A stretch of 16,218 bases of DNA from an uncultured Succinivibrio sp. (GTDB lineage Bacteria; Pseudomonadota; Gammaproteobacteria; Enterobacterales; Succinivibrionaceae): NCBI GenBank assembly GCA_900770725.1, contig CAAGLL010000061.1, forward strand, positions 1-16,218. The letters run 5' to 3'. The position numbers and the translations under genes are program-made. The notes beneath the pieces were generated by a model. That model worked only from the letters and a program-made list of their open reading frames with translations, was not told the origin of the DNA and searched no databases. Below are positions 1 through 5,751 of the stretch, piece by piece. The first letter of the stretch is position 1. Every line of letters begins with the position of its first letter.

Positions 1-462
1 CATTTTAAAGAGCCGGCAGGGGGCTGAAGCCTTGCCGCACGGCCATTTGTGGCCGATCAACGAAATGCAAAAGTAGAGTTAAACAAAATTAATATTCACT
101 AGTCATATAAGTTCTATTTCGTCACTCGATTGAGTTCTGTCTTCCATTCGCCGCAATTTAAAATACATGCATCCCAACTATCGTGTGTTTTTGCACTTAC
201 CCTGCAGACGGTAACACTGATGTCGAGTTGTCACACTCGTTGACGGTAGCACTGGCTTCGTAGTTGCGTACTAAGGCATCGGTTGCAACCACAATCCAAA
301 ATGGCTGGGCAGCCATGGCATCTCCGGCCCCTTTTGAGAAGTTCTCATGCGAAGATCGGCACGAACTCCCCCAACCGACGTCCTTGGAGCAAGGCTAAAA
401 AATTAGAATTTATTTTAAAATCAATCAATAATCTACTTCTTAAAAAAATTGCAAAATTTCTG
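1..462. other. Stretch without a convincing gene; small hairpins
   Basis: No ORF here has a good start, ribosome site and protein-like composition together. Two adjacent hairpins lie at 14-37 (CGGCA/TGCCG outer stem with a bulge) and 40-55 (CGGCCA-TTTG-TGGCCG). They could close a transcript entering from the left, but no T-run follows either of them. A third perfect hairpin is at 301-316 (ATGGCT-GGGC-AGCCAT). From about 395 the DNA becomes very AT-rich, as expected for the upstream region of a strong stable-RNA promoter. A weak reading frame on the minus strand (197-316) is discussed in the findings. Confidence 0.5.
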
Positions 463-490
463 TTGACGGGAAATCAAAAATCTCTATAAT
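463..490 (+). promoter_or_regulatory. Sigma-70 promoter for the tRNA-Ala pair
   Basis: The -35 box TTGACG (463-468) and a perfect -10 box TATAAT (485-490) are separated by 16 bases. The start of transcription would fall near 497, about 60 bases before the first tRNA. The run of A and T upstream (about 395-460) could act as an UP element, typical of strong stable-RNA promoters. The boxes are seen directly; use of the promoter is inferred. Confidence 0.8.
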
Positions 491-555
491 GAACACCGTT
501 TTCAGTGCCAAGCACACCAACATAAACTTGGAAAACAAAGCTGAAAGCGCCTTTT

Positions 556-631
<76 letters not shown>

Positions 632-668
632 GTTTCGCGGATCCGACGACCGTAGGATCCAGTTCAAG

Positions 669-708
669 ACGCCATGAATGAGATGCTTTCTTAAGTCGTG
701 GCGTTTTT
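669..708 (+). terminator. Terminator-like hairpin between the two tRNA genes
   Basis: ACGCCATGA (669-677) pairs over 9 positions, one of them a G-T wobble, with TCGTGGCGT (696-704). A run of five T follows (704-708). The loop of about 18 bases is longer than ideal. The hairpin may end or attenuate transcription after the first tRNA, or act in processing of a joint precursor. I see no clear second promoter between it and the second tRNA, so partial read-through is likely. Confidence 0.5.
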
Positions 709-739
709 GCTGTAGGGTCAAGCCCTCAGTCCAATCTTT

Positions 740-815
740 GGGGAATTAGCTCAGTTGGTAGAGCATCTGCTTTGCAAGCAGGGGGTCATCGGTTCGAATC
801 CGTTATTCTCCACCA
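740..815 (+). tRNA. tRNA-Ala (anticodon TGC)
   Basis: This is a 76-base cloverleaf with encoded CCA (813-815). The acceptor stem GGGGAAT pairs with ATTCTCC and keeps the G3-U70 alanine identity pair. The anticodon stem TCTGC/GCAGG surrounds TTTGCAA with TGC at 773-775. It reads GCA and GCG. In the T stem (ATCGG/CCGTT) the second pair is T789-T803, a mismatch where most relatives have a T-A pair. In many gammaproteobacteria the TGC alanine tRNA sits inside rRNA operons; here it stands in tandem with the GGC isoacceptor. Confidence 0.95.
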
Positions 816-826
816 TCCTCTAGTGC

Positions 827-852
827 AACTCTTTGATTTTTAAAGTTTTTTT
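827..852 (+). terminator. Weak terminator after the tRNA pair
   Basis: An AT-rich imperfect stem, AACT then TT (827-833, one base bulged) pairing with AAAGTT (842-847), is followed by a seven-base T run that begins inside the stem (846-852). It starts 12 bases after the CCA end. The stem is weak, but the T run and position fit the end of the tRNA transcript. Confidence 0.35.
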
Positions 853-1216
853 ATTGCATTAACTGCCTTTTCCGCAATGCCCTTCTGAACCTGTCAAATG
901 CCATGGCAGCCAATCGGATCGGAACTGGCATTCAGCCACCACGAAGCCTTATGCCGCGCCCAGCGGGACGATCTCTGTCAATGTGTTCTGCTAGGCAGCA
1001 AAGGCGATTCTCATCATCGCTGCCCTGGGATCTCATTCCCGTTGGTCGAGCTTGAGGGCGCTTAGCTCCCATGCAGGTGTCCTTTCCAAGTTTCAGCTCG
1101 CTCCAAGAGCAGAGCATGCTTGAGAAGGCAATAGACAGAACATGCTGAATTATCTGTTAAAGATTTTCAAAACAAGAAGAGCCACGGCAGGCTTGGACTT
1201 GGATGCGTGAAACGCT
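853..1216. other. Intergenic stretch, no gene recognised
   Basis: About 360 bases with only short, composition-driven open frames on both strands (for example minus 932-1117). None has a convincing ribosome binding site, and no translation resembles a family I know. The sequence may be decayed coding DNA, because short arginine-rich frames run through it, but no parent gene can be named. No strong promoter or hairpin stands out. Confidence 0.4.
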
Positions 1217-1229
1217 GGAGGATCCTGCC

Positions 1230-1409
1230 ATGAAGCAATATGGCATCACAGACATCCGCAACGTGATGGACGACAAGCTCAGGTCCGACGATCCCCTTTT
1301 GGTCGGCAGAAACTTGGACATAGCCATCTGCCCCCTCAACAAGAAGGGCGTCGACGGCTTCATTAGGAATGCGAGAAAGGCGGCTGAACTGGCCGGCATC
1401 TTGGAATAA
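1230..1409 (+). CDS. Small protein of unknown function (59 aa) or remnant of a larger gene
   Basis: The frame is open from 1161, just after a TAA. I chose ATG 1230 because GGAGGA (1217-1222) sits 7 bases upstream, the best ribosome site nearby; an ATG at 1203 has none. The product starts MKQYGITDIRNVMDDKLR and ends KKGVDGFIRNARKAAELAGILE. It looks soluble and helical with mixed charge, and has no signal peptide, membrane segment or cysteine cluster apart from one Cys. I do not recognise a family. The open frame continues upstream of the start without initiation codons before 1203, so this could be the tail of a decayed longer gene. It stands alone between the tRNAs and tolC on the same strand. 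Probability that it is translated is moderate at best. Confidence 0.4.
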   Translation: MKQYGITDIRNVMDDKLRSDDPLLVGRNLDIAICPLNKKGVDGFIRNARKAAELAGILE

Positions 1410-1706
1410 CAAAGAAGAAGAAGCCGAAGGATCCTCGTTGACTTTTTGCTTACGGCCGCCTTTCCGGAATGGCGCCATAAACACCCAGCGCGGCATCGGG
1501 GCGGCGCCTTGGGCCTGAGGGAGCACAATGCGCCATCTTCAGACATGCAATCCGCCGCTGGCCCTTGCCCGCCTCCTGCCGCCATCAAATCCCGCCGGAT
1601 TCCAGCATGGTGCGGTGCTAATTTCCATTCCCTGAGCCCTTGCAAGGCAAAGCTGGCATTGACGTACGCTTTTATATTTTTTGTGATATATGCCAAATTT
1701 TTGCCT
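1410..1706. other. Intergenic stretch before tolC, no gene recognised
   Basis: About 300 bases in which open frames on either strand (for example minus 1157-1696, which also covers the small ORF) are rich in Ala, Arg and Pro and lack good starts. An AGGATCCT palindrome lies at 1428-1435. A self-complementary GGCGCC occurs at both ends of a 40-base GC-rich patch near 1470-1507. The last 50 bases are AT-rich and lead into the tolC promoter. Confidence 0.4.
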
Positions 1707-1715
1707 TGGTATAAT
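1707..1715 (+). promoter_or_regulatory. Extended -10 promoter for tolC
   Basis: TGG followed by TATAAT (1710-1715) is a consensus extended -10 element. The expected -35 position (around 1687-1692) is only ATATAT, which is acceptable for an extended -10 promoter. The start of transcription would lie near 1722, giving a leader of about 48 bases before the tolC ATG. Confidence 0.6.
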
Positions 1716-1769
1716 CGGGAACAAGTGTCACTTCACTGAGATTTGTATCGAAAAGCAGGTTCCATCCAT

Positions 1770-3104
1770 ATGCGCATCAAATTGATCGCCGCCGCTCTCG
1801 CCGGCGCACTGGCCGGGTTCAACACCGCCCAGGCCTACGACCTCATGGACATCTACAAGGAGGCCTTCGTGCGCGATCCGGTCGTGCAGCAGGCCAAGGC
1901 CCAGCGCGACCAGGCCTACGCCGCCATCGACGAGGCCACTGCGGCGCTGCTGCCGCAGATCGACGTCGCGGGCAGCTACACCGGCTACCGCACCTCGGAC
2001 AGCGACCTCACCGGCGCCAACGCCAACCGCCGCTCCGCGCAGGCCCAGCTGAGCCTCTCCCAGGTCATCTGGCAGCACAGCTCCTGGATCAACCGCTCCA
2101 TGGCCGAGAAGCAGGCCACCCAGTACAACCTGGCGTACAACGACGCGCTGCAGAAGCTGATCATCCGCGTGAGCACCGCCTACTTCGACGTGCTCAACGC
2201 CTCCGACGCGCTTACCTACAGCAAGGCCAACAACGCCGCCCTGAAGAACCAGCTAGACCGCGCCGAGAAGCAGTTCAACGTCGGGCTCATCGCCGAGACC
2301 GACAAGCTCGAGGCCCAGGCCGCCTGCGACCTCTCCAACGCCGCGGTGATCGCAGCCGAGAACAACTTGACCAACTCCTACGAGGAGATCCGCGCGCTCA
2401 TCGGCCGCCCGCTGACCGTGGACGAGCTGAGCGACCTCAACACCCAGCGCTTCAGCACCCCTTCGGTGGTGCAGGACCTCAAGAACCTCATCCGCCACGC
2501 CGAGGGCAACAACCTGGCACTGCAGGAGGCCGCAGTCGCCCGCGACATCGCCAAGGACAACATCTCGCTCGCCCGCTCGGGGCATGAGCCGGTGGTCTCA
2601 TTGAATGCGGCGGCCGGCACCGGCTACACCGACTACAGCACGCAGACCGCCACGCAGCGCGACGGCAACGCCTGGACGCAGAGCCTGGGCCTCACGGTCT
2701 CGGTGCCTATCTACCACGGCGGCGCGACCACCGCCAAGACCAGGGAGGCCGAGGCAGCCTACGTGCAGGCCTCGCAGGCCCTCGAGCAGGCCCACCGCAA
2801 CCTGCTCTCGACGGTGACCTCCGACTACAACAACGTCAACGCCGCCATCAGCTCGGTGCGCGCCTACGAGCTCTCCGTGAAGTCCGCCGACTCCGCGCTC
2901 AAGGCCACCCAGGCAGGCTACGACGTCGGCACCCGCACGATGACCGACGTGCTCGACGCCACCCAGAACCTCTACAGCGCCAAGCAGAACGCCGCGAACG
3001 CCCGCTACAACTACATCCTCTCCCGCCTGAGCCTCCGCTACGACGGCGGTTCGCTCAAGGTGCAGGATCTCGAGGACGTGAACTCCGGCCTCAACAAGCG
3101 CTGA
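1770..3104 (+). CDS. tolC: Outer-membrane efflux channel TolC
   Basis: TolC forms the trimeric outer-membrane exit duct for tripartite drug efflux pumps and type I secretion. The frame opens at TTG 1743, but ATG 1770 gives a clean signal peptide, MRIKLIAAALAGALAGFNTAQA, with cleavage before YDLMD, and has AGCAGGT upstream. The mature protein shows the two-fold repeat of the outer-membrane efflux protein family. The first half has RDPVVQQAKAQRDQA, LPQIDVAGSY, STAYFDVLNA and the matching FNVGLIAETD. The second half has GHEPVVSLNAAAGTGY, VSVPIYHGG and the highly conserved GTRTMTDVLDATQNLYSAKQ, which keeps both aspartates of the periplasmic aperture (DVLD). At 444 residues it ends soon after the last helix and lacks the long flexible tail of the 493-residue Escherichia protein. 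It is monocistronic: promoter at 1707, hairpin at 3126. Confidence 0.95.
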   Translation: MRIKLIAAALAGALAGFNTAQAYDLMDIYKEAFVRDPVVQQAKAQRDQAYAAIDEATAALLPQIDVAGSYTGYRTSDSDLTGANANRRSAQAQLSLSQVIWQHSSWINRSMAEKQATQYNLAYNDALQKLIIRVSTAYFDVLNASDALTYSKANNAALKNQLDRAEKQFNVGLIAETDKLEAQAACDLSNAAVIAAENNLTNSYEEIRALIGRPLTVDELSDLNTQRFSTPSVVQDLKNLIRHAEGNNLALQEAAVARDIAKDNISLARSGHEPVVSLNAAAGTGYTDYSTQTATQRDGNAWTQSLGLTVSVPIYHGGATTAKTREAEAAYVQASQALEQAHRNLLSTVTSDYNNVNAAISSVRAYELSVKSADSALKATQAGYDVGTRTMTDVLDATQNLYSAKQNAANARYNYILSRLSLRYDGGSLKVQDLEDVNSGLNKR

Positions 3105-3125
3105 GCGCCATTCCAATGACGCCAA

Positions 3126-3155
3126 GGGGGAGGCCTTGCGGCCTCCCCCTATTCA
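3126..3155 (+). terminator. tolC terminator hairpin
   Basis: A perfect 10-base-pair stem, GGGGGAGGCC (3126-3135) and GGCCTCCCCC (3140-3149), encloses a TTGC loop and is followed by T-rich TATTCATT. It lies 22 bases after the tolC stop and 31 bases before the convergent flgC stop. The T-tract is short, but the stem is very stable. Confidence 0.8.
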
Positions 3156-3179
3156 TTCCACAATCCTAAGAGGATCCTG

Positions 3180-3641
3180 CTACGAGCTCTGCCCCATCCT
3201 CAGCGTCGCCTGAAGCATGCTCTTGGCGTTGCTGGCGACCTGGACTGCCGTCTGGTAGGCGCGGCTGGCGCTTATCATGTCCGTCATCTCCTCGACCGGG
3301 TTGACGTTGGGCCTGTAGATGTAGCCGTCCTTGTCGGCAAGCGGGTGGTTGGGGTTGTACTCGCGGATGGCCGGGGCGTCTGACTCGACGATGCCGCGCA
3401 GCCCCACGCCGATGCCGTAGGGTTCGCCGGTCACCGGGTCGGAAGGCTCGCCGTTCTCCTTCGAGAACTCCATGGCCTCGTCCATCGCCGCCGAGAAGAG
3501 CGGGCGGCGGGCCTTGTAGGTTGTCTCGACGCTCGAGCTGACCGCCTCGGCGTTGGCAAGGTTCGACGCGGTGGCGTTGAGGCGCACCGACTCCGCGTTC
3601 ATCGCGGTGCCCGCGATGTCAAGGATCCTGAAAACGCTCAT
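3180..3641 (-). CDS. flgC: Flagellar basal-body rod protein FlgC
   Basis: FlgC is a proximal rod subunit of the flagellar basal body, exported by the flagellar type III apparatus and placed in the periplasm. The 153-residue product starts MSVFRILDIAGTAMNAESVRLNATASNLANAEAVSS, the N-terminal rod-family signature. It carries the FlgC core GVGLRGIVESDAPAIREYNPNHPLADKDGYIYRPNVNPVEEMTDMISASRAYQTAVQ and a C-terminal helix ending LQATLRMGQSS. The start has GAGAGG six bases upstream and lies 15 bases after the flgB stop, so the two form one operon. What is odd is the downstream side: no flgD, flgE or fliE follows, and the next gene is the convergent tolC. Confidence 0.95.
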   Translation of the reverse strand: MSVFRILDIAGTAMNAESVRLNATASNLANAEAVSSSVETTYKARRPLFSAAMDEAMEFSKENGEPSDPVTGEPYGIGVGLRGIVESDAPAIREYNPNHPLADKDGYIYRPNVNPVEEMTDMISASRAYQTAVQVASNAKSMLQATLRMGQSS

Positions 3642-3656
3642 TTCAAACCTCTCAAA

Positions 3657-4088
3657 TCATGTGTTCGACTTCAGCGCGCTCATCAGCTTGCTGATGCGGC
3701 CGTTTAAGAACTGCAGCGACGCCTGGTACTCCAGGGTGTTCTGCACGTACTTCATGCGCTCGGAATTGACCTCGACCGAGTTGCCGTTGCCGGTGTCGGC
3801 CTGGTAGGGCAGGCGGTACTTCAAGGTGAGCTCGGGATCGTCCTGAAGCTGCGAGTCGTCCATGTGCCTGCTGTTGGTAAGCTCCATGCGCTCCTCGGGA
3901 AGCTTGTCCCTCTTGGTGAGCTGCCTCTTGGAGGCCTCGGAGAGCGCCAGGCCGAAGTCGACGTCGCGGGCCTTGTAGCCCGGGGTCTCGGCGTTGGCGA
4001 GGTTGCCCGCGAGCACCTCGGCGCGCTTGGTGCGCACGTCCAGGGTGTACTGGTGCACCCCGAACACCTTGTCGAACGAAATCGCCAT
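3657..4088 (-). CDS. flgB: Flagellar basal-body rod protein FlgB
   Basis: FlgB is the most proximal rod subunit, next to the export gate. The frame is open upstream to 4130, but ATG 4088 is preceded by GGGAGG and gives the expected N-terminus MAISFDKVFGVHQYTLDVRTKRAEVLAGNLANAETPGYKARDVDF. This contains the conserved LAGNLANAETPGYKARD rod signature. The protein is 143 residues, against about 138 in Escherichia. Its C-terminal helix (VNSERMKYVQNTLEYQASLQFLNGRISKLMSAL) is the second half of the rod coiled coil. It is first in a two-gene flgB-flgC operon. A sigma-54 promoter 57 to 73 bases upstream of the ATG indicates control by RpoN and a flagellar enhancer-binding protein. Confidence 0.95.
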   Translation of the reverse strand: MAISFDKVFGVHQYTLDVRTKRAEVLAGNLANAETPGYKARDVDFGLALSEASKRQLTKRDKLPEERMELTNSRHMDDSQLQDDPELTLKYRLPYQADTGNGNSVEVNSERMKYVQNTLEYQASLQFLNGRISKLMSALKSNT

Positions 4089-4144
4089 TTGCGCCTCCCA
4101 AGCGTCAGAAAACCGTGCCCGTCCGGGCATCCTGCACCAGGTAA

Positions 4145-4161
4145 AGCAAGTCCCGTGCCAA
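4145..4161 (-). promoter_or_regulatory. Sigma-54 (RpoN) promoter of flgBC
   Basis: Read on the minus strand the site is TTGGCACGGGACTTGCT, matching YTGGCACGRNNNTTGCW at every defined position. GG (4159-4158) and GC (4147-4146) are separated by exactly 10 bases. The start of transcription would be near 4134, leaving a 45-base leader with GGGAGG just before the flgB ATG. This is the promoter type used by middle and late flagellar genes in Vibrio, Pseudomonas and Aeromonas. I did not identify the enhancer sites. Confidence 0.88.
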
Positions 4162-4196
4162 GGGGCGGGCGGGCATTTGTGCTACCATTTGCGCCG

Positions 4197-4820
4197 ATGG
4201 AAGAGACAAAAGGCAAGGAAGACTTCTCAAGCCTCCTTCAGGAGGAGGCTGAGGCAGGCGAGGTTGACTTCGCCGCCGAGGCGGGCCCGGTCAGCCCCAT
4301 GAAGCAGGACACCGTGCAGCGCACGAGCCCGCTTTTGGACGCGCGCACCTCGAAGATCCGCCAGGACGCCGCCTCCAAGGTCCAGCAGCAGGAGGTCGAG
4401 GGCGCCGGATCGGGCTTCGTGCGCATGGCCGAGCCCAACGAGATCCTCGAGTTCCGCCGCCCCGGCATCCAGCCCTTCATACTGCGCAAGCTGCGCGCCG
4501 GCGACTACTCCGAGGCCGACTTCATCGACCTGCACGGCTGCACCATCGAGGCGGCCTACGATCGCGTCACCCATTTCATCGCCCGCTCCCGCGACCGCGG
4601 CTTCCGCTGCGTCCTCATCATCCACGGCAAGGGCGAGCTGCGCCGCCGCAAGGCCGTCATCAAGAGCTACGTCGCGCACTGGCTGCGCCAGCTGCCCGAC
4701 GTGCTCGCCTTCCACTCGGCCCCCGAGTGGAAGGGCGGCACCGGGGCGGTCATGGTGATCATCCGCAAGAACGAGAAGGCCTCGGCCGAGAACCGGGAGT
4801 TCTTTGCGCGGCGGCGATAA
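4197..4820 (+). CDS. smrA: Smr-domain protein, SmrA (YdaL)-like
   Basis: Smr domains are small nucleic-acid nucleases. In Escherichia the related SmrB cleaves mRNA between collided ribosomes, while the role of SmrA is less clear. The 207-residue product has a variable acidic N-terminus, MKQDTVQRTSPL at 35-46, and LEFRRPGIQPFILRKLRAGDY (84-104), which matches the SmrA/YdaL-type lead-in. The Smr core follows, with IDLHG (110-114), IIHGKGE (141-147) and GGTGAVMV (180-187). These are the three signature motifs, and the later RSYVAHWL-like block (here KSYVAHWL) also favours SmrA over SmrB. ATG 4197 fits the start of similarity but has no Shine-Dalgarno sequence. A -10-like TACCAT (4183-4188) would start transcription about at the ATG, so the mRNA may be leaderless. 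It diverges from flgB. Confidence 0.82.
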   Translation: MEETKGKEDFSSLLQEEAEAGEVDFAAEAGPVSPMKQDTVQRTSPLLDARTSKIRQDAASKVQQQEVEGAGSGFVRMAEPNEILEFRRPGIQPFILRKLRAGDYSEADFIDLHGCTIEAAYDRVTHFIARSRDRGFRCVLIIHGKGELRRRKAVIKSYVAHWLRQLPDVLAFHSAPEWKGGTGAVMVIIRKNEKASAENREFFARRR

Positions 4821-4849
4821 GTTTTTTCATAGTCAAAAGGCATTGATTA

Positions 4850-4864
4850 TGTCAAAATATGACA
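4850..4864. promoter_or_regulatory. Operator-like dyad upstream of the DUF3737-PatB operon
   Basis: TGTCA (4850-4854) and TGACA (4860-4864) form an inverted repeat with a five-base AAATA spacer, 30 bases before the DUF3737 ATG. Further GTCA/TGAC half sites lie at 4832-4835 and 4889-4892. The AT-rich gap (4821-4893) is the only room for a promoter, so a regulator binding here would control both downstream genes. I cannot assign the site to a known regulator. Confidence 0.35.
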
Positions 4865-4893
4865 AACGGTAATGCAATGCTAAAGAGTTTGAC

Positions 4894-5751
4894 ATGGAAA
4901 AGATATCCTACGCCACCTACGGCGGCGAACGCCCGCTGTTCGGCACCCACGATCTGAGCCTCGACCATGTGAGGATCCTCCCCGGCGAGTCCGCGCTCAA
5001 GGAGACCTCGAACATCGAGGCCGTCAACTGCGAGTTCAACGGCAAGTACCCCTTCTGGCACACCCACGGCTTCACCGTGCGCGACTGCCTCTTCAGGGAG
5101 GGGGCCAGGGCCGCGCTCTGGTACTCCGACCGCCTCGACATGGAGGACACGCTGATCCTCGCCCCCAAGATGTTCCGCGAGATGGCGGATCTCAAGCTGC
5201 GCCGCGTGCGCATCCCCCACGCCGGCGAGACCATGTGGGGCTGCCACGGCATCGATCTCAATGACGTGGAGGCCGCCGAGGCCGACTACATCTTCATGGG
5301 CTGCACCGAGGTCAAGGCCAAAAAGATCCGCATAGACGGCAACTACTCCTTCCAGAAGTCCCGCAACGTCGAGATTTCCGACAGCGTCCTAAACTCCAAG
5401 GACGCCTTCTGGGAGTCCGATAACGTCACCGTGCGCGACAGCGTGCTCAACGGCGAGTACCTGGGCTGGCACTCGAAGAACCTCACGCTCATAAACTGCA
5501 AGATCAGCGGCACCCAGCCGCTGTGCTACGCCGAGAACCTCAAGCTCGTCAACTGCACGATGACCCCGGACGCCGATCTGGCCTTCGAGTACAGCTCGGT
5601 GGACGCCGAGGTGCGCAGCACGGTCGCCTCCGTGAAGAACCCGCTCTCAGGCCGCATCCGCGCCGAGGGCTATGGCGAGATCATCATCGACAAGAACCTC
5701 AAGGCCCCGGGGGACTGCGTCATCGACACCTTCAAGGATCCCAAGGCATGA
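4894..5751 (+). CDS. DUF3737 family right-handed beta-helix protein
   Basis: The 285-residue product consists of short irregular coils of about 20 residues that repeat an N-C/S-x-h pattern with tryptophans. Examples are VNCEFNGKYPFW (44-55), VRDCLFREGARAALW (62-76), ISDSVLNSKDAFW (161-173), VRDSVLNGEYLGW (180-192) and LINCKISGTQPLCY (199-212). This is typical of a pectin-lyase-like beta helix, and the opening MEKISYATYGGERPLFGTHDLSLDHVRI is characteristic of DUF3737. It has no signal peptide, so it should be cytoplasmic. The biochemical role of the family is not established. The start has AAGAG six bases upstream. The stop overlaps the next start (ATGA), so it is translationally coupled to the PatB-like enzyme, and a joint role in sulfur-compound or amino-sugar metabolism is possible but unproven. 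Confidence 0.88.
   Translation: MEKISYATYGGERPLFGTHDLSLDHVRILPGESALKETSNIEAVNCEFNGKYPFWHTHGFTVRDCLFREGARAALWYSDRLDMEDTLILAPKMFREMADLKLRRVRIPHAGETMWGCHGIDLNDVEAAEADYIFMGCTEVKAKKIRIDGNYSFQKSRNVEISDSVLNSKDAFWESDNVTVRDSVLNGEYLGWHSKNLTLINCKISGTQPLCYAENLKLVNCTMTPDADLAFEYSSVDAEVRSTVASVKNPLSGRIRAEGYGEIIIDKNLKAPGDCVIDTFKDPKA

Larger units (their letters stand above)
1219..4979. repeat. Five copies of the palindrome AGGATCCT
   Basis: Exact copies lie at 1219-1226, 1428-1435, 3171-3178, 3622-3629 and 4972-4979. Three of the five are at gene borders: on the ribosome site of the 59-codon ORF, 19 bases after its stop, and just past the flgC stop. The copies at 3622 and 4972 are inside the flgC and DUF3737 coding sequences. 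The core GGATCC occurs about 16 times in the window. The entry range spans all copies; the individual sites are those listed. Confidence 0.6.

Noticed and set aside
283..489. Plus-strand 68-codon frame ending at the tRNA promoter
   Set aside because: It begins at TTG, has a Lys/Arg/Leu composition from AT-rich DNA, and runs into the sigma-70 promoter boxes.
1157..1696. Minus-strand open frame of 179 codons before tolC
   Set aside because: It has no ribosome site, mixed low-complexity composition, and overlaps the better-supported 59-codon ORF on the other strand.
2598..3125. Minus-strand open frame of 175 codons over the 3' half of tolC
   Set aside because: It is Val/Gly/Ala-rich from third-position GC bias in tolC, and it would run through the tolC terminator.
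3864..4196. Upstream extension of the smrA frame across flgB
   Set aside because: This is a shadow of the flgB coding strand; similarity to Smr proteins starts only after ATG 4197.
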